From: an uncultured Bacilli bacterium
GTDB taxonomy: Bacteria > Bacillota_I > Bacilli_A > RF39 > UBA660
DNA length: 15,256 bases
Assembly (NCBI GenBank): GCA_934183185.1
Contig: CAKPSO010000026.1
Location: 1 to 15,256, forward strand
Direction of reading: 5' to 3'
The position numbers and the translations under genes were made by a program. The notes beneath the pieces were generated by a model. The model searched no databases. It was not told the DNA's origin and was given only the letters and a program-made list of their open reading frames with translations. Positions 6,977 to 12,972 of the stretch are shown here, in pieces (the stretch's first letter is position 1; each line of letters begins with the position of its first letter).

Positions 6977-6998
6977 GGTAACACCTCTTATAGTTAGT

Positions 6999-7007
6999 AT
7001 TGTATCA
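6999..7007 (-). promoter_or_regulatory. Candidate extended -10 promoter for fic
   Basis: On the minus strand TGATACAAT (TGn plus TACAAT) lies 22 bases before the fic start codon. The -35 (TATAAA at 17 bp) is weak. The same TGATACAAT string occurs before the surface-protein gene at 13937. Confidence 0.45.
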
Positions 7008-7037
7008 TAATTTTCATATCTTTTATAAAAAAATAAA

Positions 7038-7613
7038 CTAATATATTTCGTTTAAGTTATTTGGTATTAATATATCTATGTATTCTAATAATTGTTCTTT
7101 TGAATATTGATTACTATTCTTTAACCATTCTATTCCTACATTAAATACAGCTCCTATATAAAATTTTGCTACTATATTAGGTGGTATTATATTTTTTTCA
7201 ATACTTTGATATTCATTTAAATGAGTGGTTATATCGTGATCTAACACATCATATATAATATCTACCATAATACTATTACGGTTATTTATCATTACTGCTA
7301 AATAGATATCTCTTTTTTCTTCAATATGATTTAAAAATATTTTTATCATCTCTAAATAATACTCTTTAGTATTAGAAATGTTTTTATTTGCTTTTAGTTC
7401 ATCAGTTAAAGAGTTTTTTAAGTCATTTATGGCATCAGCTAGAAGTTCATATTTATCAGTGTAATGTGAATAGAATGTTGAACGGTTTATTAGGGCATGA
7501 TTACATATGTCGGATACCTTTATTTCTTCAAAAGATTTTTCCTTCATTAATTCTAATAGAGTATTGTATAGAGTATTTTGAGTTTTAACTACTCGTAAAT
7601 CCTTTTTATTCAT
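7038..7613 (-). CDS. TetR/AcrR family transcriptional regulator
   Basis: A DNA-binding repressor of the TetR family. The N-terminal helix-turn-helix is clear: KTQNTLYNTLLELMKEKSF, then IKVSDICNHALINRSTFYSHY with the FY-x-HY-x-K-x-x-L ending before the effector domain. The C-terminal part resembles the TetR_C_8 type seen in DhaS-like regulators. It is divergent from the MMPL exporter gene, with a 23-bp inverted repeat between them, so it most likely controls that exporter. I prefer the ATG at 7613 over the in-frame ATGs at 7625 and 7619. GGTGAT lies just before 7613, and the promoter's predicted transcript start is about 7624, so the ATG at 7625 would be at or outside the mRNA 5' end. The ligand is unknown. 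Confidence 0.9.
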   Translation of the reverse strand: MNKKDLRVVKTQNTLYNTLLELMKEKSFEEIKVSDICNHALINRSTFYSHYTDKYELLADAINDLKNSLTDELKANKNISNTKEYYLEMIKIFLNHIEEKRDIYLAVMINNRNSIMVDIIYDVLDHDITTHLNEYQSIEKNIIPPNIVAKFYIGAVFNVGIEWLKNSNQYSKEQLLEYIDILIPNNLNEIY

Positions 7614-7630
7614 TTTCATCACCATTTATA

Positions 7631-7658
7631 ATTATAGTTCTTTTTTAATATTTGTAAA
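7631..7658 (-). promoter_or_regulatory. Promoter of tetR
   Basis: On the minus strand TTTACA (7658-7653) and TATAAT (7636-7631) are separated by 16 bp. The -10 ends 17 bases before the chosen tetR start. Confidence 0.68.
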
Positions 7659-7669
7659 GATAAAATACA

Positions 7670-7692
7670 GTATGTTGTTTATTTGTACATAC
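7670..7692. promoter_or_regulatory. Candidate TetR operator (23-bp inverted repeat)
   Basis: GTATGT and ACATAC form a perfect 6-bp inverted repeat with 11 bases between. It is the only clear dyad of operator size in the tetR-exporter intergenic region. It lies just upstream of the tetR -35 and next to a TTGGAA (7696-7701) that could be a -35 for the exporter. Assignment as operator is inference. Confidence 0.5.
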
Positions 7693-7742
7693 GTTTTGGA
7701 ATAAATGTTGGTTATCCTAATAAAATTTGGTTTTTGTTGGTG

Positions 7743-7760
7743 CTTTTTTTCAGAAAAAAG
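7743..7760 (+). repeat. A/T hairpin in the exporter leader
   Basis: CTTTTTT and AAAAAAG form a 7-bp inverted repeat with loop TCAG, 20 bases before the exporter ribosome binding site. It could be a weak leader hairpin or chance in AT-rich DNA. Confidence 0.35.
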
Positions 7761-7792
7761 AATAGAATGTTATGTCGATGGAGGGAATATAT

Positions 7793-10700
7793 ATGAAAAA
7801 GATTGCTAACGTGATATGTGAGCATAAAAACTTAATTCTAATTATCACGGCTGTTTTATTTGTATTATCTTTTGTTGGTATGAAACTCACTAATATTAAT
7901 TATGATATTTTAGTTTACTTACCAAATGATATTGAAACAGTACAGGGACAAAATATTTTAACTGATGATTTTGGAATGGGTGCTTATTCAGTAGTAATTG
8001 CTGAGGGAATGAATAGTAAGCAATTATTAAAACTTGAAGAAGAAATTGGTAACGTAGAAGGAGTTAATCAAGTTATTAGTGCTTATGACGTTATAGGTAC
8101 TACTATTCCTATTGAAATGTTACCTAGCGAAATTACAGAAAAGTTTCATCAGGAAAATACCGATTTGATGTTTATTACATTTAAAGAATCAACATCATCA
8201 GAATCAACTATTGATGCTATTCGTAATATTAAAGAAATAGCTAATGATAAAGTAAAAATCAGTGGTATGAGTGCTATGGTATTAGATACCATGAATCTAT
8301 CAGATAAAGAAATAGCTATTTATGTTGTGATTGCTGTAGTATTATGTTTATTAGTACTTGAATTATCACTTGATTCTTACTTAGTACCAGTATTATTACT
8401 TGGTAATATAGGTATAGCCATTCTATTTAACTTAGGAAGTAATATTATATTTGGAAAAATATCTTATATTACTAAAGCATTAGTAGCAGTACTACAACTT
8501 GGAGTAACAACAGACTTCTCAATATTCTTATATCATGCGTATGAAAATAAAAAACGTAGTGGTATGGAAAAACAAAAAGCTATGGAAGAAGCTATTGTAG
8601 AGACATTTACTTCAGTTACAGGTAGTAGTTTAACTACTATTGCGGGATTTTTAGTATTATGTACTATGAACTTAACACTTGGTAAAGACTTAGGATTAGT
8701 TATGGCTAAAGGAGTATTCTTAGGAGTAGTTTGTGTATTAACAGTATTTCCTAGTTTATTACTTATATTTGATAAATGGATAGATAAAACTAGTCATAAA
8801 CCAATTACTATACATTTTGAAAAGTTAAATAAGTTAGTTATTAAGTATCATAAAATAATATTTGCAGTATTTTTATTACTATTAATACCTGCTTATTTAG
8901 CTAATTCTAAAGTAGATGTTTACTATAAAATAGATCAAAGTTTACCTGATACTTTAGATAGTATTGTAGCTAATACAGATTTAAAAAATAAATTTAATAT
9001 AGTATCACCTGAAGTAATACTTATTAATAAAAATATGAAAACAGATAAGCAACAAGAAATGGTTAATCGTATTGAACAGGTAGATGGTATTGACTTTGTA
9101 TTATCATTTTCTAAATTAAAAGACTTAGGATTTACTGAGAATATGTTACCTAGTGATTTAGTTAAAGTATTTGAAAGTGAAAACTATCAGATGTTATTTT
9201 TAAATTCTACATATGATATAGCTACTGATGAATTAAATAATCAAGTAACAGAAGTTAATAAGATTATTAAAGAATATGATAGTAATGGTATATTGGCTGG
9301 TGAAGGTCCATTAATGAAAGACTTAGTAGTTACTAGTGATCAAGACTTTAAGAATGTTAATTATTCATCTATTATATGTATTCTATTAATTATGGTAATT
9401 GTATTAAAATCAGTATCATTACCTATACTTCTAATACTAGCTATTGAATTTGCAATTTTTATGAATATGTCAGTATCATATTTTGGTGGAGTAGTATTAC
9501 CATTTGTGGCACCCATAGTATTAGGTACTATTCAGTTAGGGGCTACTATTGACTATGCAATATTAATGACTACTAATTACTTAAAATTAAGAGAAGAAGG
9601 AATAGAAAAGAAAGAGGCTATGTTAAAAACTACTAACTACTGTAGTAATTCTATATTCGTTAGTGGTATGTGTTTCTTTGCTGCAACCTTTGGTGTTGGT
9701 GTATATTCAGAACTAGAAATGGTTGGTTCACTATGTACATTAATATCTAGAGGAGCAATTATTAGTATGATTGTAGTTATTACAGTATTACCTTCTATAT
9801 TATTAATATTTGATTCAGTAATACTTAAAACTACTTCTGGTATGAAAGGAATGATGAAAATGAAAAATAAAAAGAAAATAGCTAAGAAAGTCGTAGCTAC
9901 TAGTTTAGTACTATCTACTTTGGCTATGCCTATTTCTACATTTGCTTTAACTAAAGAAGAAACTGTTTATGCTAAATTAAATACAGATGGTAGTGTTAAA
10001 ACCGTTTTAGTAAATGAACATTTAATAAATACAGATAAATTAGATTCAATAGAAGATTACTCAGACTTAGAAAATATTTTAAATATTAATAGTGATAGTA
10101 CTTTTACTAAGAAAGATAATATGTTAACTTGGGATAGTAAGGGTAGTGATATCTTTTATCAAGGTACTACTAGTAAAAGTATGCCTATTAGTGAAGTTAT
10201 TACTTATAAATTAAATGGTAAAGATATAGAATTAAAAGATTTAATTGGTAAGAGTGGTAAAGTAGAAATTACTTTAAAATATAATAATTCTGATAAACAT
10301 ATAGTTAGTGTTAATGGATCTAGTCAAACACTATATACACCATTTGTAGTAACTACAGCTACTATGATTTCTACTGATGGTAATACAGATATAGAAGTTA
10401 CTAATGGTAAAGTAGTAAGTAATGGTAATAATTATGTAGTAGTTGGATTATCTGCTCCAGGATTATATGAAAGTATGAAAATGGATGAATTAAAGAACTT
10501 TGATACAGTTAGTATTAGTTATAATACAGAGAAATTTGAATTAGCTAGTATTTATTCTATTATTACTCCTAAATTAATGGATAATAGTGATTTAGATGTA
10601 TTTACTAAGTTAGATTCAGTAATGAGTAGTACTAATAAATTACAGGAATCTATGAATCAAATAGAAGAAGGATCAAAGTCTGTATTAGATAATTTATCAT

Positions 10701-11563
10701 TAATAGATAGTGGTAGTAGTCAAATTGCTGAAAAAATAAATTTAGTATTAACTAATATTGAAAAGATAAAAAATGGTTCTATTACAGTAGATAGTGGAAT
10801 AGGAGAAATGTTAACGCAAGTAGAAGGAGTAATTAATACTTTTAATAGTGATGAGAATAAAACTAAGATTGCTGGTATTAAAACTTTAATTAGTACTAAT
10901 GAAAGTACTATTAATAACCTAATTAGTGCTAATAATGCTGCTAAAGGTGCTTATGAGACTTATAGTTTAGGTAATACTGATTATAGTAGTTTAATAAATA
11001 ATAAAGATTTATTTAATGCTAAATATACTTATGAAAATAGTTATAATAATAATTTACAGTTAATTGGATTATTACAGAAGAATAATGAAGCTTTAAATCA
11101 AACTTTAAGTACTTTAAATAATATGGAGACACAGATTAATACACTATATAGTTATTTAACTCAAATAAAAGCTGGTACAAGTGATTTAAGTAGTGGTACA
11201 AGTGAATTATATAATGGAGTTAAATTATTAAATAGTAAAGTAGGAGAATTAGCTACTGGTACTAGTTTACTTAAAAATGGTATGAATACACTAAATAATG
11301 GTATTATTACTTTTAATAATCAGGGTATTAAGACTATTAGTGGATTAGCTAATAAAGCTAATCAGGTTACTAATATTACTGAAGAGTTAGTAAAATTAGG
11401 TAATGATTATCAGACTATTTCAGTTAAACAAAATAATCAAGATGCTAGTACTAAATTTGTGTTAGTTGTTGATGGAGTTAAAACTCCAAAGAAAGATAAA
11501 GAAGTAGTTAAAACTACTAAAAAAGTAACTTTCTTAGATCGTATTAAAAATTTATTTAAATAG
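7793..11563 (+). CDS. MMPL/RND exporter fused to a secreted heptad-repeat (YhgE/Pip-like) protein
   Basis: Residues 1-680 are an MMPL exporter with two repeats of one membrane helix, a large external loop and five helices. The proton-relay motifs are GVTTDFS (D241-F242) and GATIDYA (D587-Y588). From about 690 a second protein begins in frame. A basic stretch (KNKKKIAKK) and a signal-peptide-like hydrophobic run ending in STFALT are followed by an extracellular domain (about 720-960). A long helical region with L-x-x-G/T heptads follows (SDLSSGTSELYNG, LATGTSLLKNG), then a basic tail ending in FLDRIKNLFK. In many Bacillota these halves are separate adjacent genes. An earlier ATG at 7772 is rejected because GGAGGG (7780-7785) lies inside it and is seven bases before the ATG at 7793. 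Probably exports lipids or hydrophobic compounds under control of the divergent TetR. Confidence 0.9.
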   Translation: MKKIANVICEHKNLILIITAVLFVLSFVGMKLTNINYDILVYLPNDIETVQGQNILTDDFGMGAYSVVIAEGMNSKQLLKLEEEIGNVEGVNQVISAYDVIGTTIPIEMLPSEITEKFHQENTDLMFITFKESTSSESTIDAIRNIKEIANDKVKISGMSAMVLDTMNLSDKEIAIYVVIAVVLCLLVLELSLDSYLVPVLLLGNIGIAILFNLGSNIIFGKISYITKALVAVLQLGVTTDFSIFLYHAYENKKRSGMEKQKAMEEAIVETFTSVTGSSLTTIAGFLVLCTMNLTLGKDLGLVMAKGVFLGVVCVLTVFPSLLLIFDKWIDKTSHKPITIHFEKLNKLVIKYHKIIFAVFLLLLIPAYLANSKVDVYYKIDQSLPDTLDSIVANTDLKNKFNIVSPEVILINKNMKTDKQQEMVNRIEQVDGIDFVLSFSKLKDLGFTENMLPSDLVKVFESENYQMLFLNSTYDIATDELNNQVTEVNKIIKEYDSNGILAGEGPLMKDLVVTSDQDFKNVNYSSIICILLIMVIVLKSVSLPILLILAIEFAIFMNMSVSYFGGVVLPFVAPIVLGTIQLGATIDYAILMTTNYLKLREEGIEKKEAMLKTTNYCSNSIFVSGMCFFAATFGVGVYSELEMVGSLCTLISRGAIISMIVVITVLPSILLIFDSVILKTTSGMKGMMKMKNKKKIAKKVVATSLVLSTLAMPISTFALTKEETVYAKLNTDGSVKTVLVNEHLINTDKLDSIEDYSDLENILNINSDSTFTKKDNMLTWDSKGSDIFYQGTTSKSMPISEVITYKLNGKDIELKDLIGKSGKVEITLKYNNSDKHIVSVNGSSQTLYTPFVVTTATMISTDGNTDIEVTNGKVVSNGNNYVVVGLSAPGLYESMKMDELKNFDTVSISYNTEKFELASIYSIITPKLMDNSDLDVFTKLDSVMSSTNKLQESMNQIEEGSKSVLDNLSLIDSGSSQIAEKINLVLTNIEKIKNGSITVDSGIGEMLTQVEGVINTFNSDENKTKIAGIKTLISTNESTINNLISANNAAKGAYETYSLGNTDYSSLINNKDLFNAKYTYENSYNNNLQLIGLLQKNNEALNQTLSTLNNMETQINTLYSYLTQIKAGTSDLSSGTSELYNGVKLLNSKVGELATGTSLLKNGMNTLNNGIITFNNQGIKTISGLANKANQVTNITEELVKLGNDYQTISVKQNNQDASTKFVLVVDGVKTPKKDKEVVKTTKKVTFLDRIKNLFK
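9845..9862 (+). promoter_or_regulatory. Possible internal translation start for the secreted half
   Basis: AAAGGA (9845-9850) is nine bases before an in-frame ATG at 9860. That ATG would start MKNKKKIAKK and a normal signal peptide, giving a separate 567-aa secreted protein from the same reading frame. Confidence 0.4.
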
Positions 11564-11614
11564 TCATATTTTGAAGTTTCTTTTGGAAACATTTTCTCCT
11601 CTTGGCATACATTA
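11564..11614 (+). promoter_or_regulatory. Candidate sporulation (sigmaE and sigmaK-type) promoters of cotE
   Basis: TCATATTT (11564-11571, preceded by G) matches the sigmaE -35 consensus KMATATTT fully; 14 bp later GAAACATT (11586-11593) matches 6 of 8 of CATACAHT. Further down, CATACATTA (11606-11614) fits the sigmaK -10 pattern CATANNNTA (and CATACAHT) with an AACA 14 bp upstream, shorter than the usual 16-17. B. subtilis cotE is transcribed from sigmaE and sigmaK promoters. Assignment is by pattern only. Confidence 0.42.
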
Positions 11615-11625
11615 AATTAGAGGAG
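11596..11625 (+). repeat. Inverted repeat that could hide the cotE ribosome binding site
   Basis: CTCCTCT (11596-11602) is perfectly complementary to AGAGGAG (11619-11625), which is part of the cotE ribosome binding site; two further T-G pairs are possible and the loop is 16 bases. It would form only in transcripts entering from upstream of 11596. Confidence 0.45.
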
Positions 11626-11632
11626 GGATATT

Positions 11633-12175
11633 ATGGCTAATTATAGAGAAATTGTTACTAAAGCTGTTATTGGTAAAGGTAAGAAAACATTTACTACAAC
11701 AGAATCAGTTACTCCTGAGGTTACTCCTACTACTATTTTAGGATGCTGGGTTATCAATCATAATTTTAAAGGATATAAAAATGGTAGTAGAATTAATATT
11801 GATGGTAGTTATGATGTTAATATCTGGTATTCTTGTCAAGATGATACAAAGACGGAGGTTGTTAAGAAGAGTACAACTTATTCAGAAAGTGTAACGCTTC
11901 CTAAGAAGAATTATGAAGATTTACAAAATGAAGAAGTTATTATTAAAAGTTTAAAACAGCCTTCTTGTACACGAGCTGAGATTGTAGATGGAAAAATAGA
12001 GTATACTATTGAAAAGGAATTAGGTATAGAATTAGTAGGGGATACTAAGGTAAAAATAGCTTATGATGAAGAAGAGGATCCTTGGGATGTTATTACAGAT
12101 GATGTAGCAGAAGAGGATGTCGAGAAAGCTGAAAAAGAAATTGACGATTCAGTAACTGAAGAATATCTTGATTAA
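11633..12175 (+). CDS. cotE: Outer spore coat morphogenetic protein CotE
   Basis: The protein matches CotE along its length: an N-terminal YREIVTKAVIGKGKK, then ILGCWVINHNF (36-46), a glycine/tyrosine segment GSYDVNIWYS (58-67), DDTKTEVV (70-77), LKQPSC (107-112) and ELVGDTKV (133-140). It ends in a strongly acidic tail from about 145. B. subtilis CotE has 181 residues; this has 180. CotE assembles on the mother-cell side of the forming spore and recruits outer coat proteins through its acidic C-terminus. The ribosome binding site AGAGGAGGG (11619-11627) is very strong. In B. subtilis cotE directly follows ymcA, whereas here the fic-tetR-exporter block intervenes. Its presence suggests that the organism sporulates or recently did so. 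Confidence 0.93.
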   Translation: MANYREIVTKAVIGKGKKTFTTTESVTPEVTPTTILGCWVINHNFKGYKNGSRINIDGSYDVNIWYSCQDDTKTEVVKKSTTYSESVTLPKKNYEDLQNEEVIIKSLKQPSCTRAEIVDGKIEYTIEKELGIELVGDTKVKIAYDEEEDPWDVITDDVAEEDVEKAEKEIDDSVTEEYLD

Positions 12176-12207
12176 CGAAACTTCTAGTTTATTCTAGAAG
12201 TTTTGTT
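12176..12207 (+). terminator. Terminator after cotE
   Basis: A long stem CGAAACTTCTAG/CTAGAAGTTTTG (12 bp including one G-T pair) with a six-base loop begins right after the stop codon. The following tract is only TTGTTGT, so efficiency is uncertain. Confidence 0.65.
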
Positions 12208-12219
12208 GTGTGTTATCTA

Positions 12220-12249
12220 TTAATAAAAAGCCTGTTAATAAAAAAGCCT
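12220..12249 (+). repeat. Tandem pair of 14-15 bp direct repeats before rpsP
   Basis: TTAATAAAAAGCCT (12220-12233) is repeated at 12235-12249 with one extra A. The second copy runs into the -35 of the rpsP promoter. Confidence 0.6.
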
Positions 12250-12278
12250 TGACAGTTATTAAATATACGGTATATAAT
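12249..12278 (+). promoter_or_regulatory. Near-consensus promoter of rpsP-khpA
   Basis: TTGACA (12249-12254) and TATAAT (12273-12278) are both perfect, with 18-bp spacing. A palindrome ATATAC-G-GTATAT (12263-12275) overlaps the spacer and -10 and could be an operator or chance. Confidence 0.88.
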
Positions 12279-12310
12279 ATAGACATGAATTAGAAATGGA
12301 GGGATTTTAT

Positions 12311-12577
12311 ATGGCAGTTAAATTAAGACTTACAAGAATGGGATCTAAAAAGAGACCTACTTATCGTATTGTAGCTAGTGATTCTCGTGTTAAAAGAGAT
12401 GGTAAATATCTAGAACTTGTTGGAACTTATAATCCAATTACTAAGGAAACTAAGCTTAATGAGGAAATAGCACTTAAATGGTTAACTAATGGTGCTCAAC
12501 CTTCTGATACAGTTAAGAATTTATTTAGTAAGTTTGGAATTATGAAAAAGTTTTCTGAACAAAAACAAGGTAAGTAA
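12311..12577 (+). CDS. rpsP: 30S ribosomal protein S16
   Basis: An 88-aa protein with the complete S16 pattern: MAVKLRLTRMGSKKRPTYRI, then ASDSRVKRDGKYLELVGTYNP and ALKWLTNGAQPSDTVKNLF. S16 is a primary assembly protein of the 30S subunit. An in-frame ATG at 12296 is rejected: GGAGGG (12298-12303) overlaps it and is seven bases before the ATG at 12311, where the conserved S16 N-terminus begins. It has a near-consensus promoter, as expected for a highly expressed gene, and is followed after two bases by khpA. In B. subtilis the operon continues to ylqD, rimM, trmD and rplS; here it stops after khpA. Confidence 0.98.
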   Translation: MAVKLRLTRMGSKKRPTYRIVASDSRVKRDGKYLELVGTYNPITKETKLNEEIALKWLTNGAQPSDTVKNLFSKFGIMKKFSEQKQGK

Positions 12578-12579
12578 TT

Positions 12580-12828
12580 ATGACTTTAGTTGAATTAACG
12601 GAATTCATCGTTAAATCATTAGTAGTAAACTCTGATAATGTATCAGTAAAAGAGTTTGAAAGTGATGAAGATAATACAGTTTTAATACAGGTATTAGTTG
12701 ATGAAGAAGATATGGCTAGATTAATTGGTAGAGCTGGTAAAACGGCTAATGCTATTAGAACTTTAGTTCAGGCTAGTAGTTATACTAAAGATAATAAAAA
12801 AGTTAAAATTAATATTGATAGTTTTTAA
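12580..12828 (+). CDS. khpA: KH-domain RNA-binding protein KhpA (YlqC)
   Basis: An 82-aa single-KH-domain protein. The GxxG loop is GRAG in ARLIGRAGKTANAIRTLVQA (residues 47-66), preceded by the beta strands VLIQVLVDEEDM. KhpA is a small RNA chaperone that pairs with KhpB (EloR/Jag) in many Gram-positive bacteria and affects cell elongation and division. The length and position directly behind rpsP are standard for Bacillota. The start is two bases after the rpsP stop, with AAGG (12567-12570) inside the rpsP end as the ribosome binding site, so expression is coupled. A strong terminator ends the operon. Confidence 0.94.
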   Translation: MTLVELTEFIVKSLVVNSDNVSVKEFESDEDNTVLIQVLVDEEDMARLIGRAGKTANAIRTLVQASSYTKDNKKVKINIDSF

Positions 12829-12832
12829 AATT

Positions 12833-12867
12833 AATAGCTTAAAGTAGTACTTTAGGTTATTTTTTTT
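12833..12867 (+). terminator. Terminator of rpsP-khpA
   Basis: A 13-bp stem with two G-T pairs (AATAGCTTAAAGT / ACTTTAGGTTATT) and a three-base loop AGT is followed by six T residues. Confidence 0.85.
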
Positions 12868-12907
12868 AACTTTTTTAAAACTTTATGCAGTCATCTTCCA
12901 ACTTTCT

Positions 12908-12913
12908 TATAAT
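12908..12913 (+). promoter_or_regulatory. -10 element of the Rpn-type nuclease gene
   Basis: TATAAT, with no good -35 at 16-18 bp. It puts the transcript start near 12920, just ahead of the palindrome at 12926. Confidence 0.5.
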
Positions 12914-12925
12914 AATTATATTAGG

Positions 12926-12942
12926 GTGTATCATTGATACAC
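12926..12942. promoter_or_regulatory. Perfect palindrome in the leader of the Rpn-type nuclease gene
   Basis: GTGTATC-ATT-GATACAC is a perfect 7-bp inverted repeat lying between the -10 and the ribosome binding site. No T-tract follows, so it is not a terminator; it could be an operator or a 5' RNA hairpin. Confidence 0.55.
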
Positions 12943-12972
12943 TTAAATATTTAAGGAAAGGGGGAAAATATA

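Noticed and set aside
7388..7588. Open frame of 66 codons on the plus strand
   Set aside because: It lies wholly inside tetR on the other strand, has no ribosome binding site and no family resemblance.
6176..7613. Fic and TetR as a toxin-antitoxin pair
   Set aside because: Fic carries its own inhibitory motif and the regulator has a normal TetR effector domain; no antitoxin-like small gene is present.
7763..7768. TAGAAT as a -10 for the exporter gene
   Set aside because: No acceptable -35 at 16-18 bp; TTGGAA at 7696 has only a poor partner too, so the exporter promoter is left unassigned.
7772..7792. Upstream in-frame ATG of the exporter gene
   Set aside because: The ribosome binding site GGAGGG lies inside this extension and is correctly spaced for the ATG at 7793.
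11576..11595. Possible terminator after the exporter gene
   Set aside because: Only 5 bp (GTTTC/GAAAC) with a weak ATTTT tail; not convincing, and the bases overlap the putative cotE promoter.
12220..12249. Direct repeats as the start of a CRISPR array
   Set aside because: Only two copies, 14-15 bp and back to back without spacers.
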